64,000 nucleotides of DNA from JAVVHH01 sp963835135 (GTDB taxonomy: Bacteria; Pseudomonadota; Alphaproteobacteria; Acetobacterales; Acetobacteraceae). Below, piece by piece: positions 9,316 through 18,048 of this stretch. How positions within the stretch are numbered: position 1 is the first letter of the stretch; each line of letters opens with the position of its first letter. The notes below the pieces were generated by a model. That model was not told the origin of the DNA, ran no database searches, and saw only the letters and a program-made list of their open reading frames with translations. The stretch is from assembly GCA_963835135.1 (NCBI GenBank), contig CAWIEF010000002.1, positions 682,001-746,000 of the forward strand, written 5' to 3'. Position numbers and translations under genes: made by a program.

Positions 9316-10106
9316 ACTCGAGCGCGAGACGGATCTGGGGGCTGATGTATCGGCATCTGGCGCTGTATCGGCGTTCCTGGCCGCGGGTGCTCGAGCTGAT
9401 CTACTGGCCGGTGCTGCAGATGCTGATCTGGGGGTTCACGACCAGCTTCATCGCCGGCCGCGGCGGCTCGGCGCTGGTGGCGGCTGGCGCGCTGCTGGGG
9501 GGCGTGCTGCTGTGGGAAGTGGCGCTGCGCAGCCAGATGGGGGTGGCCATCAGCTTCCTCGAGGAGCTGTGGTCCCGCAATCTGGGGCATCTGTTCGTCA
9601 GCCCGATCCGGCCGTGGGAGATGGTCGCGGCGCTGCTGGCGATCTCCATGCTGCGCATGTTGACCGGCGTGCTGCCGGCCATACTGCTCGCGTTCGTCCT
9701 GTATGCCTTCAATCTATTTGGATTGGGGCCGGTGGTGGTGCTGTTCTTCGCCAACCTGATGGTGATGGGCTGGTGGGTCGCACTCGGCGTCGTCAGCCTC
9801 ATCCTGCGGCACGGGGCCGGGGCGGAAGCGATGGCGTGGTCGGTGCTGTTCGGATTGACCCCGTTTTCCGCGGTGTTCTACCCCGTGGCGGTGCTGCCGG
9901 CAGCAATGCGGCCGGTAGCGTTCGTCCTACCGGCCAGCCACGTGTTCGAGGGCATGCGGGCGGCCCTCGCGGGGACTGTTTTGTGGGGTGAGTTGGGCTG
10001 GGCGGCCCTGTTCAACCTGGTCTGGCTGGGAGTACTGACGGCCGTGTTCGCGGCGCAGTTCCGCCAAGCCCGGGTGCGAGGCGCGCTGCTGAACATAGGG
10101 GAATGA
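9312..10106 (+). CDS. ABC-2 type transporter permease
   Basis: This 264-residue integral membrane protein has about six hydrophobic segments and the ABC-2 pattern, with YWPVLQMLIWGF near the start and FYPVAVLPAAMRPVAFVLPASHVFEGMRAAL near the end. It forms the membrane channel for the ATPase encoded just upstream. The GTG start overlaps that ATPase's stop (GTGA) and its own stop overlaps the phosphatase start (ATGA). The ABC-2 family exports polysaccharides, lipids or drugs; nothing here decides between them. Confidence 0.9.
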   Translation: MNSSARRIWGLMYRHLALYRRSWPRVLELIYWPVLQMLIWGFTTSFIAGRGGSALVAAGALLGGVLLWEVALRSQMGVAISFLEELWSRNLGHLFVSPIRPWEMVAALLAISMLRMLTGVLPAILLAFVLYAFNLFGLGPVVVLFFANLMVMGWWVALGVVSLILRHGAGAEAMAWSVLFGLTPFSAVFYPVAVLPAAMRPVAFVLPASHVFEGMRAALAGTVLWGELGWAALFNLVWLGVLTAVFAAQFRQARVRGALLNIGE

Positions 10107-10723
10107 TGGAGACCAGATTTTGGCTGATCCGGCACGCGATCGTGGCGGAGAACGAGCGAGCGCGGCTGTATGGCATCAAGGACGTGCCGCTGTGTCCGCA
10201 GAGCCTGGTGGCGCAGGCGCCCCTGTATCGGACGCTGGCGGCGATGCTGCCGCAGCCAGCCGTCTGGGGTTGCACGCCGCTGCAGCGGACGCGCAAGACG
10301 GCGGAGGCGATCTTTGCGGCCGGCTACCCGGCGCAGGACCTTATGGTCGTCGACGGGTTGATCGAGCAGAATCTGGGCGAGCTGCAAGGGATTGATCGTG
10401 GGGCGGTGCCGGCCCGGCTGGCACGGCCGGCGCATCCATTCTGGCCGCTCGATCCGGACGAGGTGCCGCCGGGCGGCGAGAGCGTGGCCGATCTGCTGGC
10501 GCGGGTGGGTCCGACGATGGACGAGTTGGCGGCGGCGCACGAAGGCAAGGATGTCGTCATCGTCAGCCATGGCGGAGCGATAAGGGGCGCGGTCGGGCAC
10601 GCGATGGGTGTGGACGCGCGGGCGATCCTGCATCTGGCCATCCAGAATATCTCCGTGACACGGCTGGACCGGGTGCGGGAAGGCTGGCGGGTCGATTGCG
10701 TGAACCATCTCGTGAGCGGATAG
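10103..10723 (+). CDS. Histidine phosphatase family protein (phosphoglycerate mutase-like)
   Basis: This 206-residue protein is of the histidine phosphatase superfamily. The N-terminal motif is TRFWLIRHAIVAEN, where the usual RHG is RHA, and the second catalytic histidine lies in VIVSHGGAIRGAVGHAMG at about residue 155. Such enzymes remove phosphate from small molecules or proteins through a phosphohistidine intermediate. It is the last gene of the reductase-ABC operon and its ATG overlaps the permease stop (ATGA). The substrate is unknown; alpha-ribazole phosphatase and phosphoglycerate mutase relatives share this fold. Confidence 0.85.
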   Translation: MMETRFWLIRHAIVAENERARLYGIKDVPLCPQSLVAQAPLYRTLAAMLPQPAVWGCTPLQRTRKTAEAIFAAGYPAQDLMVVDGLIEQNLGELQGIDRGAVPARLARPAHPFWPLDPDEVPPGGESVADLLARVGPTMDELAAAHEGKDVVIVSHGGAIRGAVGHAMGVDARAILHLAIQNISVTRLDRVREGWRVDCVNHLVSG

Positions 10724-10832
10724 CTGCACGAACTCGGGGCCGCCTCGATGATGATTGTCGGTCGGTTGAACAGTTCAGTTCCATTTCTTTCCGGAATGTG
10801 AGATTTTTATTTGGCTTTCCGGAGCGAAGCCC

Positions 10833-11573
10833 ATGGAAAAAGACATGACGCGCCGGCTCACGGCGGAATTCTTCGGAACGTTCTGGCTCGTATTCGGAGG
10901 CTGCGGCAGCGCGGTGCTGTCGGCGGCCTTCCCGCAGCTGGGTATCGGCTTCCTCGGCGTGTCGTTCGCTTTCGGGTTGACGGTGCTGAGCATGGCCTAC
11001 GCCGTGGGCCATATTTCCGGAGGGCATTTCAATCCGGCGGTCACGCTCGGCCTTTGGGCCGCAGGACGCTCGGCGAACAAGCACGTGCTGCCGTATATCG
11101 TCGTGCAGGTCGTCGCTGCCATCTGTGCAGCGGGCGTGCTCTACCTCATCGCCTCCGGCCGGCCGGATTGGGCGATGGGCGGCTTCGCCTCGAACGGCTA
11201 TGGCGCACTCAGCCCTGGGAAATACTCGCTCGCCTCCTGCTTCGTGGCCGAGTTCGTGCTGACCTTTTTCTTTCTGATGATCATCATCGGCACGACGTCC
11301 AAGGGCGCCGCGACCGGGTTCGCCGGCATTCCGATCGGGCTGGCGCTGACGTTGATCCACCTCATTTCGATTCCGGTCACCAATACGTCGGTCAATCCGG
11401 CGCGCAGCACCGGACCTGCCCTCTTCGCGGGCGGACTCTATATCGGTCAGCTTTGGTTGTTCTGGCTGGCGCCGTTACTCGGCGCGATGGTCGCCGGAGT
11501 AGTGGGCAGAACGCTGTACGAAGCGTCATCGATGGCGGAAACGGTGATTGTGGACGAAACCCGCCAAGCCTGA
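10833..11573 (+). CDS. aqpZ: Aquaporin Z
   Basis: This 246-residue protein has six transmembrane segments and both NPA boxes, HFNPAVTLGLW at about residue 66 and SVNPARSTGPALFAGG at about residue 187. RSTGPA after the second box and the N-terminal TAEFFGTFWLVFGGCGSAVL match water-selective AqpZ. It conducts water across the inner membrane. GGAG lies 8 nt before the ATG at 10833; a second ATG is four codons in. Two copies of CTTTCCGGA (10787-10795 and 10815-10823) lie just upstream and may be regulatory. Confidence 0.96.
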   Translation: MEKDMTRRLTAEFFGTFWLVFGGCGSAVLSAAFPQLGIGFLGVSFAFGLTVLSMAYAVGHISGGHFNPAVTLGLWAAGRSANKHVLPYIVVQVVAAICAAGVLYLIASGRPDWAMGGFASNGYGALSPGKYSLASCFVAEFVLTFFFLMIIIGTTSKGAATGFAGIPIGLALTLIHLISIPVTNTSVNPARSTGPALFAGGLYIGQLWLFWLAPLLGAMVAGVVGRTLYEASSMAETVIVDETRQA

Positions 11574-11619
11574 GCCTGGGGTCGAAAGCCGAAGTCTCAA
11601 GCTGGTTATCAACAAACAT

Positions 11620-11647
11620 TTGTAACTCGATCGAATCTCTCTATAAT
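11620..11647 (+). promoter_or_regulatory. Sigma-70-type promoter for the SYLF-domain gene
   Basis: TTGTAA (11620-11625) and a perfect TATAAT (11642-11647) are separated by 16 bp. The transcript would start at about 11654, just ahead of the GAGGAG ribosome binding site of the SYLF gene. This is the most consensus-like promoter I see in the window. Confidence 0.7.
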
Positions 11648-11672
11648 CCTTCCAGATCCGAGGAGAGATCGA

Positions 11673-12461
11673 ATGCGTTGGTTCCTGATGGCGAGCGTGT
11701 TTGCGGCAGGACTCGTGCCCGGTGCAGCATGGGCGCAGTCGGAACAGCAGGAGACGGTCGACCGGGCCGCCCTGGCGGCCCAGGATCTGATGAACGACAC
11801 CAACGGCAAGGATGCGCAGAGCGTCCTGCGCCGGGCCCGGGCGGTGATGATCTGCCCGCGGGTGTTCAAGGCCGGCTTCCTGTTCGGAGGGCAGGGCGGG
11901 ACATGCGTGCTGACGGCGCGGGATGCGGCCGGGTCGTGGTCGTCGCCGGCGTTCTACGGGCTGGGCGGCGCAAGCTTCGGGTTCCAGGCCGGCATGCAGG
12001 ACGCGGAGGTCGCGTTCCTGATCATGACGCAACGCGGGCTGACCGCGATCATGGATTCGCAACTCAAGCTCGGCGCCGATGCGGCGGCGACGTTCGTCGA
12101 CATGGGCGGCGGCGTCGAGGGCGCGACGACGATGGCATTCAATGCGGACGTGGTCGGGTTCAGCCGGGCGCGCGGCCTATATGCCGGCATCTCGCTCGGT
12201 GGCAGCATGTTGAGCGCGAAATCGGAGTGGAATGCCGCCTATTACGGCCGGCCGGTCGGCGTCCAGCAAGTGGTGCTGACGATGGAGGCCACCAACCCGG
12301 CGGCGGACCCGCTGCGGGCGGTGCTCGCGCGGTATGGCGCACAGCAAGGGGCGCAGACGGCGGAGGCCGGTCCAGCCGGTCCCGGGCCCGTCAGTGCCGC
12401 TCCGCCACCCCGTTCGTCCGTGCAGCAGCAACCGCTGGCGCCGCTACAGCGCCGCTACTAG
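11673..12461 (+). CDS. Secreted SYLF-domain (Ysc84-type) lipid-binding protein
   Basis: This 262-residue protein starts with a signal peptide (MRWFLMASVFAAGLVPGAAW, cleavage near AWA-Q). The rest matches the SYLF/Ysc84 domain: RRARAVMICPRVFKAGFLFG, a Gly-rich region, and GLYAGISLGGSMLSAKSEWN. SYLF domains bind phosphoinositides in eukaryotes; the bacterial periplasmic versions are uncharacterised. A Pro/Ala/Gln-rich tail of about 40 residues follows. A GAGGAG ribosome binding site and a near-consensus promoter stand in front. Its stop shares bases with the stop of the opposing LuxR gene at CTAG (12458-12461). Confidence 0.9.
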   Translation: MRWFLMASVFAAGLVPGAAWAQSEQQETVDRAALAAQDLMNDTNGKDAQSVLRRARAVMICPRVFKAGFLFGGQGGTCVLTARDAAGSWSSPAFYGLGGASFGFQAGMQDAEVAFLIMTQRGLTAIMDSQLKLGADAAATFVDMGGGVEGATTMAFNADVVGFSRARGLYAGISLGGSMLSAKSEWNAAYYGRPVGVQQVVLTMEATNPAADPLRAVLARYGAQQGAQTAEAGPAGPGPVSAAPPPRSSVQQQPLAPLQRRY

Positions 12462-12967
12462 AGGCTGATCAGGCCGCGGCGGAGGGCCTTGGCGACCGCT
12501 TCGGCGCGGGTGCCGGCCGCGAGCTTGGTGAAGACGGCCTCGAGATGGAATTTGACCGTGTGGGCGCTGATGCCGAGCTTGCGGGCGATCGCCTTGTTGC
12601 TCATGCCCTCGCCGAGGCAGCCCAGGATCTCCAGTTCCCGCGGCGTGAGCAGCGGGTCGGCGGCGCGGGGCGGCAGCGCGACGCGCAAGCCCACCGCCAC
12701 CGCACGGATCGCCGCGCCGAGTTGGGCCGGCGAGAGCGATAGCGGCAACCCGGCCTGAGCATCGAGGCGAAGCACCGGTATCCCAGCCGGCGTGCGGGCG
12801 TCCGCGTCGGCCAGGACGAGATCGGCTTCGGCGGCGCTGTCGGCGAAGCGGTGACCGGCCAGGGCGATCCGGGCGGCAAGGTCGGCCGCGCGCACCGGGT
12901 CGGTGGCAGCGACCGCGACGAGGAGACCCGGGCGGTCGAGCAGCGTGGTCGAGAAGGACGCGATCAT
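12458..12967 (-). CDS. LuxR-type DNA-binding regulator with degenerate receiver
   Basis: The protein of about 169 residues has a C-terminal LuxR/GerE helix-turn-helix: LTPRELEILGCLGEGMSNKA, then IARKLGISAHTVKFHLEAVF. The N-terminal half looks like a shortened receiver: residues such as DRPGLLVAVAATDPVRAADL run through a Rossmann-like pattern, but I see no proper acidic pocket or switch lysine, so it is probably not phosphorylated in the usual way. I choose the ATG at 12967; the frame stays open 45 codons further upstream (to 13102) with non-domain sequence. It is divergent from creA. Confidence 0.82.
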   Translation of the reverse strand: MIASFSTTLLDRPGLLVAVAATDPVRAADLAARIALAGHRFADSAAEADLVLADADARTPAGIPVLRLDAQAGLPLSLSPAQLGAAIRAVAVGLRVALPPRAADPLLTPRELEILGCLGEGMSNKAIARKLGISAHTVKFHLEAVFTKLAAGTRAEAVAKALRRGLISL

Positions 12968-13089
12968 GTGCTGGGGGCGCTTGGATCGAGAGTGGGCATG
13001 GTGATCTCCATAGACGCCCATATGGTCAGTGTCGGCCGATGCTGCATCACCTCCGCCCACGGAACCTGCGCGGATGCGAAGCGTAACGG

Positions 13090-13107
13090 CTTGATCGTTC
13101 AATCAAG
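13090..13107. promoter_or_regulatory. Inverted repeat upstream of creA
   Basis: CTTGAT and ATCAAG form a perfect 6-bp inverted repeat with a 6-nt spacer, ending 8 bp before the creA ATG, in the region between creA and the divergent LuxR gene. It could be an operator or an mRNA hairpin close to the ribosome binding site. No binding protein can be assigned. Confidence 0.35.
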
Positions 13108-13115
13108 GGTGCGCG

Positions 13116-13589
13116 ATGAAACGGTCCGTCGCTGGTCTTGTCGCGTTGATGGTGCTGAGCGGGCCGGCGGCGGGATGGTCTGCGGACGACCCCGCCCGCG
13201 TGGGCGACGTGAGCACGACGTTTCGGCTGTTAGGGGCGAACGACAAGATCGTCGTGGACCGGTACGACGATCCGAAAGTGGGCGGCGTGAGCTGCTATGT
13301 CTCGCGGGCCGAGACGGGTGGGATCAAGGGTTCGATCGGGTTGGCGACGGACCCGAGCCGGTTCAGCATCGCGTGCCGCTCGACGGGCGCGGTGACGCTG
13401 CCGCCGAAGCTGCCGGACAACGAGGTGGTGTTCGGAGCGTCGGCTAACTGGCTTTTCAAGGAGATCCGGGTGACCCGGATGTGGGATTCGGAGAAGCGGG
13501 TGCTGGTCTATCTCGTGTGGTCGACCAAGGCGCTGTCCCCGGGCGGCAGCCCGTATAATGCGGTCAGCGCGGTCCCGGTCGGGCCGTGA
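13116..13589 (+). CDS. creA: CreA family periplasmic protein
   Basis: This 157-residue protein has a signal peptide (about residues 1-23, ending AAGWSA-DD). The mature part has the CreA hallmarks: VGDVSTTFRLLGANDKIVV, FDDPKV-like DRYDDPKVGGVSCYVSRAET, and SIACRSTG. CreA is a widespread periplasmic protein of unknown biochemical role, named from the E. coli cre locus although no creBCD genes are nearby. The length is typical of the family. It is divergent from a LuxR-type regulator, which could control it. Confidence 0.92.
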   Translation: MKRSVAGLVALMVLSGPAAGWSADDPARVGDVSTTFRLLGANDKIVVDRYDDPKVGGVSCYVSRAETGGIKGSIGLATDPSRFSIACRSTGAVTLPPKLPDNEVVFGASANWLFKEIRVTRMWDSEKRVLVYLVWSTKALSPGGSPYNAVSAVPVGP

Positions 13590-13709
13590 CCGTGGTTGCT
13601 GTTCTGCTGTTCGCCTAGACGCCCGGCGTGCAGATCAAGCATTACAGGAAAAAAGTCCTGGCATACCGGTAGCTAGAAGCCTACTCGCCTGTTCGATCGA
13701 GGAGGACAG

Positions 13710-13787
13710 GTGATAGTGAGACGTTTTCGCACCAAGGCCGTCTGGGCGGCAAGTAACGCCAACCGCTTGATGGAGACGGCGCTATGA
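13710..13787 (+). CDS. 25-codon leader ORF coupled to the beta-helix gene
   Basis: A GTG-started ORF of 25 codons (begins MIVRRFRTKAVWAASNAN) has a strong ribosome binding site, GAGGAGG, about 5 nt upstream. Its TGA stop overlaps the ATG of the following 612-codon gene as ATGA (13784-13787). The arrangement suggests that ribosomes loaded here deliver translation to the large gene. The peptide is basic and matches nothing I recognise, so the act of translating may matter more than the product. Confidence 0.4.
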   Translation: MIVRRFRTKAVWAASNANRLMETAL

Positions 13788-15622
13788 GGCTGTTCTCCTC
13801 GACGCCGGCTGTGAGCCCGATGTCCGTCATCTCGTCCGGTTCGACCCAGTCGCGCGCGTTGCCGATCCGGTTCTCCGAAGAGGTCAACATCCTTGATTTC
13901 GGGGCGCAGGGCGATGGCGTGAGCGACGATGCGCCCGCGTTCAATGCGGCGCTCGCATCGATCTACGCGCGAAAAGGAGGCCGGCTGGTCGTCCCGGCGT
14001 CTACGTCCGGTTATGCGCTCGGCAGCCCGATCGTCGTTGACGCGGGACAGTATTCGGGCGGCAACGGCATCATCATCGAATTGAACGGCAACACGTTCAT
14101 GCCGTCGCACAACGGATGGTGCTTCGATCTGAAAACCAATTACTTCGGATCGAGAAACGGAGGCCTCCTCGGGAAAAAGCTGCTCGTGGTGAGCGGTGAC
14201 GGCGCAGTCATCATGGGGACCGCCGCAGGCGCGGGCGGGCTTCGTGCGACCGATACCATTGCGCTGAAGATCCACGATCTGTTGGTGTCCGGCTACGCGA
14301 CCGGTTGGGGTGTCCAGCTCAACGTCTCGACGACGAACGCGAGCACGTGGACCGAGGAAAGCGACGTCTACAACTGCCGCGCCAGTGGGTGCTTGGTCGG
14401 GTTCGGAACATGGAGTGCCAGTCCAAACAGCTCGTTCCTGGGGACGAAGTTTCACCACTGCATCGTCGAGGGCCGGGTCAACAACTGCGTTCTTTTTTGG
14501 CTCCAAGGCGGACCCTGGAACTCTACGTTCGTATCGTGCGGCGGCTTCTACAACCAAAACGGAACGACCGGCGGGCGGGGTTTCCTGCTGGATGGCTCAT
14601 TTGCGGGCACGACGTTCATCAGTGCATGGGTCGATAGCGGCGCGGACTCGACGGGGGGCAATCTGAGCACCCAGTCCCCCATGTCGGACATCGTTTTTGG
14701 CCCGAACTACACCACCAACGAGCCTTGGTTGCCGACGTTCATCGGGTCGGGCGAAATCAACCTGCCGTCCGGCTGGCGCACGAAATTGCTGGTCCCTGGG
14801 CCGTTTCCGTTTGCCGGGTCGAATGGCGGGCGTATGTCGGCCAACCCTCGCGAGGTGCTGCGCGGTCCGCGTACCTACTACGTCGCTCCGACCGGTTCGG
14901 ACAGCAACGACGGTCTCAGCAGCGGCAGTCCATTCGCGACGACGGCTTATGCGCTCTCTGTTATCTACAAGACGTTGGACGTCGCGTCCGTGGGCGTGAC
15001 GCTCCAACTGGCGGATGGGACCTATACGTCGCCAATCGTCGTCACCGGTACCCCCTTGGGAATGGGGACGAGCTCGTTGCTGATCCAGGGCAACATCGCC
15101 ACGCCCGGGGCCGTGACTGTCTCGACCAGCGGAACGAGCGCGCTTGCCCTCTCCAACGGAGCACAGCTCACCGTGCAGGGCATCACGTTCCAAACGACCT
15201 CTCCATCAGGCGCAAGCCTGGACGGGAAGTCGTTCCTGACCATCGGCGCAGGGTGTCAGTTCGGCGCCTGCGCGGGCCAGCACATCGTCTGTGTCGGGGA
15301 AAGCGACGTCATTCTCGGCGCCGACCTCAAGCTCTCGGGCGACGCCCCCACGTTCCTCAATATCGCGAACCGCAGTGGGTTCGTCCACAACGGCGGAACG
15401 ATCGACGCGACGGGCCGCACGTTCTCGGCGAACTTCGTCAATGTTCACGAGACTGCCGTTTACACCAAGAACGGGGGCTCATACACGACGGCCGGATCGA
15501 AAGGTGGCCGTTATTACTGCTACATGGGCGGCATCATCCAGACCTTTGGCGGCGGAGCAGCCCTGTTCCCCGGTGACAGTAATGGGTATGCCGACACGGC
15601 GACCGGAGGTTTCTACAAGTAA
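13784..15622 (+). CDS. Tailspike-like right-handed beta-helix protein (pectate lyase superfamily)
   Basis: This 612-residue protein opens with ILDFGAQGDGVSDDAPAFNA (about residues 36-55), the standard first turn of pectate-lyase/tailspike beta-helices. A second beta-helix begins at about residue 365 with TYYVAPTGSDSNDGLSSGSP followed by LQLADGTYTSP, a pattern frequent in phage tail fibres and spikes. No signal peptide is evident. It may bind or cut a surface polysaccharide, or be a remnant phage spike. The gene starts at an ATG overlapping the stop of a leader ORF and has its own weak GGAG. The serine, threonine and asparagine content is unlike the neighbouring housekeeping genes. Confidence 0.8.
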   Translation: MRLFSSTPAVSPMSVISSGSTQSRALPIRFSEEVNILDFGAQGDGVSDDAPAFNAALASIYARKGGRLVVPASTSGYALGSPIVVDAGQYSGGNGIIIELNGNTFMPSHNGWCFDLKTNYFGSRNGGLLGKKLLVVSGDGAVIMGTAAGAGGLRATDTIALKIHDLLVSGYATGWGVQLNVSTTNASTWTEESDVYNCRASGCLVGFGTWSASPNSSFLGTKFHHCIVEGRVNNCVLFWLQGGPWNSTFVSCGGFYNQNGTTGGRGFLLDGSFAGTTFISAWVDSGADSTGGNLSTQSPMSDIVFGPNYTTNEPWLPTFIGSGEINLPSGWRTKLLVPGPFPFAGSNGGRMSANPREVLRGPRTYYVAPTGSDSNDGLSSGSPFATTAYALSVIYKTLDVASVGVTLQLADGTYTSPIVVTGTPLGMGTSSLLIQGNIATPGAVTVSTSGTSALALSNGAQLTVQGITFQTTSPSGASLDGKSFLTIGAGCQFGACAGQHIVCVGESDVILGADLKLSGDAPTFLNIANRSGFVHNGGTIDATGRTFSANFVNVHETAVYTKNGGSYTTAGSKGGRYYCYMGGIIQTFGGGAALFPGDSNGYADTATGGFYK

Positions 15623-15811
15623 GTCGATGGTGGTGGGGAGCGGCCAAGCCGCGCCCCACCGATCCAGGACCGCGCGCGACGCGGGATCAAGCTGATGTGC
15701 GATCGACGACCGATGCAGGTGGGTCGTGATGGGACCTCGGGCTGATTTGGTACTCCCCGATGGAGCCTTTTGTGCGAGAGGAAGCCGGTAGTCTCATTTT
15801 TAGGAGCCGAC
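15623..15811. other. Non-coding region before the acyltransferase leader ORF
   Basis: Together with the leader ORF that follows, this fills the 338-bp gap between the beta-helix gene and the acyltransferase. I see no RNA gene or clear terminator. A GTGGTGGGG-rich stretch follows the stop directly, and a T-rich stretch (ctcattttta) lies just before the AGGAG of the leader. Confidence 0.3.
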
Positions 15812-15964
15812 ATGCGCGTCCTCTCGCTCCAGGGTCTCCGGCTGGTCGCAGCGTCGAGCATCCCCAGGCATCACCGTTCGACGGCTTGCCGGGCCAGCGT
15901 GCAGGTGGCATGCCTGCCCTGGAGGGTTGCCGTTGACCCGATCGCAACCCGGGCCGCAGCATGA
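15812..15964 (+). CDS. 50-codon leader ORF coupled to the acyltransferase
   Basis: An ATG with AGGAG 6 nt upstream opens a 50-codon frame (starts MRVLSLQGLRLVAASSIPRH) whose TGA overlaps the acyltransferase ATG as ATGA (15961-15964). The acyltransferase has no ribosome binding site of its own at that ATG, so translational coupling through this ORF is likely. The peptide is basic with several Cys and Arg residues and has no recognisable domain. It is the second such coupled mini-ORF in this 6-kb patch. Confidence 0.4.
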   Translation: MRVLSLQGLRLVAASSIPRHHRSTACRASVQVACLPWRVAVDPIATRAAA

Positions 15965-17940
15965 GCCCCTCGATGTCCGAGTTGCCGAGCATCAACTCTC
16001 GTCCGAGCCGTGCGGCCAGCACGCCGAGTAAGCAACGCCTCGATATCCAGGCGTTGCGAGGATGGGCCGTCCTGTTGGTCGTCATCCACCATGCCAGGTT
16101 CCCGCTCTTCCGTGCGGGCTTTCTCGGAGTGGACATCTTCTTCGTCATCTCCGGCTTCCTGGTGGCTGGATTGATCGACCGAGCTCTCGAACAGGGCAGC
16201 TTCCGCCTCTCCGAGTTCTACCAGCGTCGGGCGCGCCGGCTGCTCCCGGCGGCTTCCGCGACGCTCGTCGTCACGGCCATCGCCGCGGCGGCGCTGCTGG
16301 AGCCCTCGGAACTCCGCAACTTCGCCTGGCAGCTCTTCGGCTCGATCACGATGTCGGCCAACGTCGTGTTGTGGCGCCAGTCGGATTATTTCGGCAGCTT
16401 GGCCGCCTACAAGCCCTTGCTGCACATGTGGTCGCTGTCCCTCGAAGAGCAGTTCTACCTGATCTTCCCGACCCTGATGATCGTCCTGCCGCGCCGCAGT
16501 CACATCATCGTCCTGCTGGTCGCGACGTGCCTCAGTGTCGCTCTCTGCTTCTACATGATGTCGATTGCGCCCAATCCGACCTTCTATCTGTTCCCCACGC
16601 GGGCCTGGGAGCTTGGCATCGGCGTCTGCGTCGCCCTGCTGCTGAGCCGCAAGATCATCCGTCCGAGCGCTCTTCCGATCCCTCGTCTGCTCTGCCTGTT
16701 GGTGCTGATCGTCGTCCCGCTGATAGCGACCGATCGGGCGCATCCGGGCCTGCCGGCCGTTGCGATGTGCGTGGCCACCGCGGTACTGCTGATCCCCGGC
16801 GCGGCGGCGCCCCTGAGCCCTTGGTTGCGCCCTCTCGTCGCGCTCGGAGACCGGTCGTACTCGCTCTACCTGGTCCATTGGCCGCTGTTCGCCTTCGCCA
16901 ACAACATCTTCTTCGACGACGTGCCCCTCTCCCTCGACGTGCTTCTCCTCGTCGCCGCGCTGGTCCTGGCAGAACTGCAATACCGCTTCGTCGAGACGCC
17001 GTTCCGGCGCCGCACTTGGGTGTGGCGCGATGCGGTGTTGTTCGCGTCGGTGCCGCTGGCGCTGGCGGGCGCGTGCTTCCTCATGGCCTCGTCCACTGCG
17101 ACGGGCTTCACGGCGGCGCGCGCGAACAACGCGGGCCTATCGCCCTCCTGCGACTTCCATGGCGTGTTCACCGCCGAGGCCGCGTGCCGAAGTTCTCCGT
17201 CGCCGCACACGCTCCTTTGGGGAGACTCCTTCGGCATGGCCCTGGCCGATGGATTGGCCGCGAGCATGCCCGGAGGCGTCGAACAGGCCACCCGCACCGT
17301 CTGCGGCCCGATCAAGGATCTGGCCCCGACGAACTGGGCCCGGCCGTTCTCCTGGGCCAAGAGCTGTATCGAATTCAACGACTCGGTGATCGCGCATCTC
17401 AAGGCCCACCCGGAGATCACGACGGTGGTCTTGGCCAGCTCGCTGGAACAATATGTCCCCGGCGCCGAGGACTTGGGATGGAGCTTCCTCAAGCGCTCGG
17501 AGAGCGGCTGGGGCGAGCAGGGCCAGGATCTGCAGCTTCTGACGACCGCTTTGGAAGACACCGTCAAGACCCTGCGGGCTGCAGGCAAACGCGTCGTGCT
17601 GTTCGCGCCGCCCCCGTCGGACAATACCGACGGGGCCCGATGCCTGGAGCGTGAGGCCTCGGCCAAGCTGATGCTCGGCGCGCCGCCAAGCTGCGCGGTG
17701 GACCGGGCGAGATACGAACGCGTGCGCCAACCCGTGTTGCGGTTCCTGCAACAACTCGAGGCGGACGGGATCGTGCCCGTCACTCACCTGGACGGCGCTC
17801 TGTGTGTCACCCAGTCCTGTCGCCGGGTGATCGATGGCGTTTCGTTATACCGCGACGCGGTTCATCTCAGCCGGCCCGGCTCCAGACGGCTTGGGCAGGA
17901 TATGGACTGGGGCGCCCTCGTCGATAAAACGGCGTCCTGA
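15961..17940 (+). CDS. Membrane acyltransferase with C-terminal SGNH domain (OafA/YrhL type)
   Basis: This 659-residue protein has an N-terminal acyltransferase-3 membrane domain (about residues 25-375, ten or so hydrophobic helices). It carries the catalytic HH in VVIHHARF, GFLGVDIFFVISGFLVAG, RRARRLLPA and LHMWSLSLEEQFYL. A periplasmic SGNH domain follows, with LLWGDSFGMALADG at about residue 420 and the terminal DAVHLSRPGSRRL carrying the Asp-His pair. Such proteins O-acetylate lipopolysaccharide or capsular sugars. Lying next to a tailspike-like gene, it could alter a phage receptor or be a serotype-conversion gene. An ATG at 15973 is an alternative start. Confidence 0.92.
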   Translation: MSPSMSELPSINSRPSRAASTPSKQRLDIQALRGWAVLLVVIHHARFPLFRAGFLGVDIFFVISGFLVAGLIDRALEQGSFRLSEFYQRRARRLLPAASATLVVTAIAAAALLEPSELRNFAWQLFGSITMSANVVLWRQSDYFGSLAAYKPLLHMWSLSLEEQFYLIFPTLMIVLPRRSHIIVLLVATCLSVALCFYMMSIAPNPTFYLFPTRAWELGIGVCVALLLSRKIIRPSALPIPRLLCLLVLIVVPLIATDRAHPGLPAVAMCVATAVLLIPGAAAPLSPWLRPLVALGDRSYSLYLVHWPLFAFANNIFFDDVPLSLDVLLLVAALVLAELQYRFVETPFRRRTWVWRDAVLFASVPLALAGACFLMASSTATGFTAARANNAGLSPSCDFHGVFTAEAACRSSPSPHTLLWGDSFGMALADGLAASMPGGVEQATRTVCGPIKDLAPTNWARPFSWAKSCIEFNDSVIAHLKAHPEITTVVLASSLEQYVPGAEDLGWSFLKRSESGWGEQGQDLQLLTTALEDTVKTLRAAGKRVVLFAPPPSDNTDGARCLEREASAKLMLGAPPSCAVDRARYERVRQPVLRFLQQLEADGIVPVTHLDGALCVTQSCRRVIDGVSLYRDAVHLSRPGSRRLGQDMDWGALVDKTAS

Positions 17941-17956
17941 ACGGAATGGCCACACA

Positions 17957-17980
17957 GGCGGCGCCATCGAGGGCGCCGCC
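17957..17980 (+). terminator. Hairpin after the acyltransferase gene
   Basis: GGCGGCGCC and GGCGCCGCC form a perfect 9-bp stem with a 6-nt loop, 16 bp after the acyltransferase stop. No T-run follows, so it may stop transcription with Rho or protect the mRNA 3' end. Confidence 0.5.
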
Positions 17981-18048
17981 GTGGAACCCGCTTGCTTTAC
18001 GGAAATAGGAAATCATACCTTGGCGGAGGTCCTAAGGAACGAAGCGGT

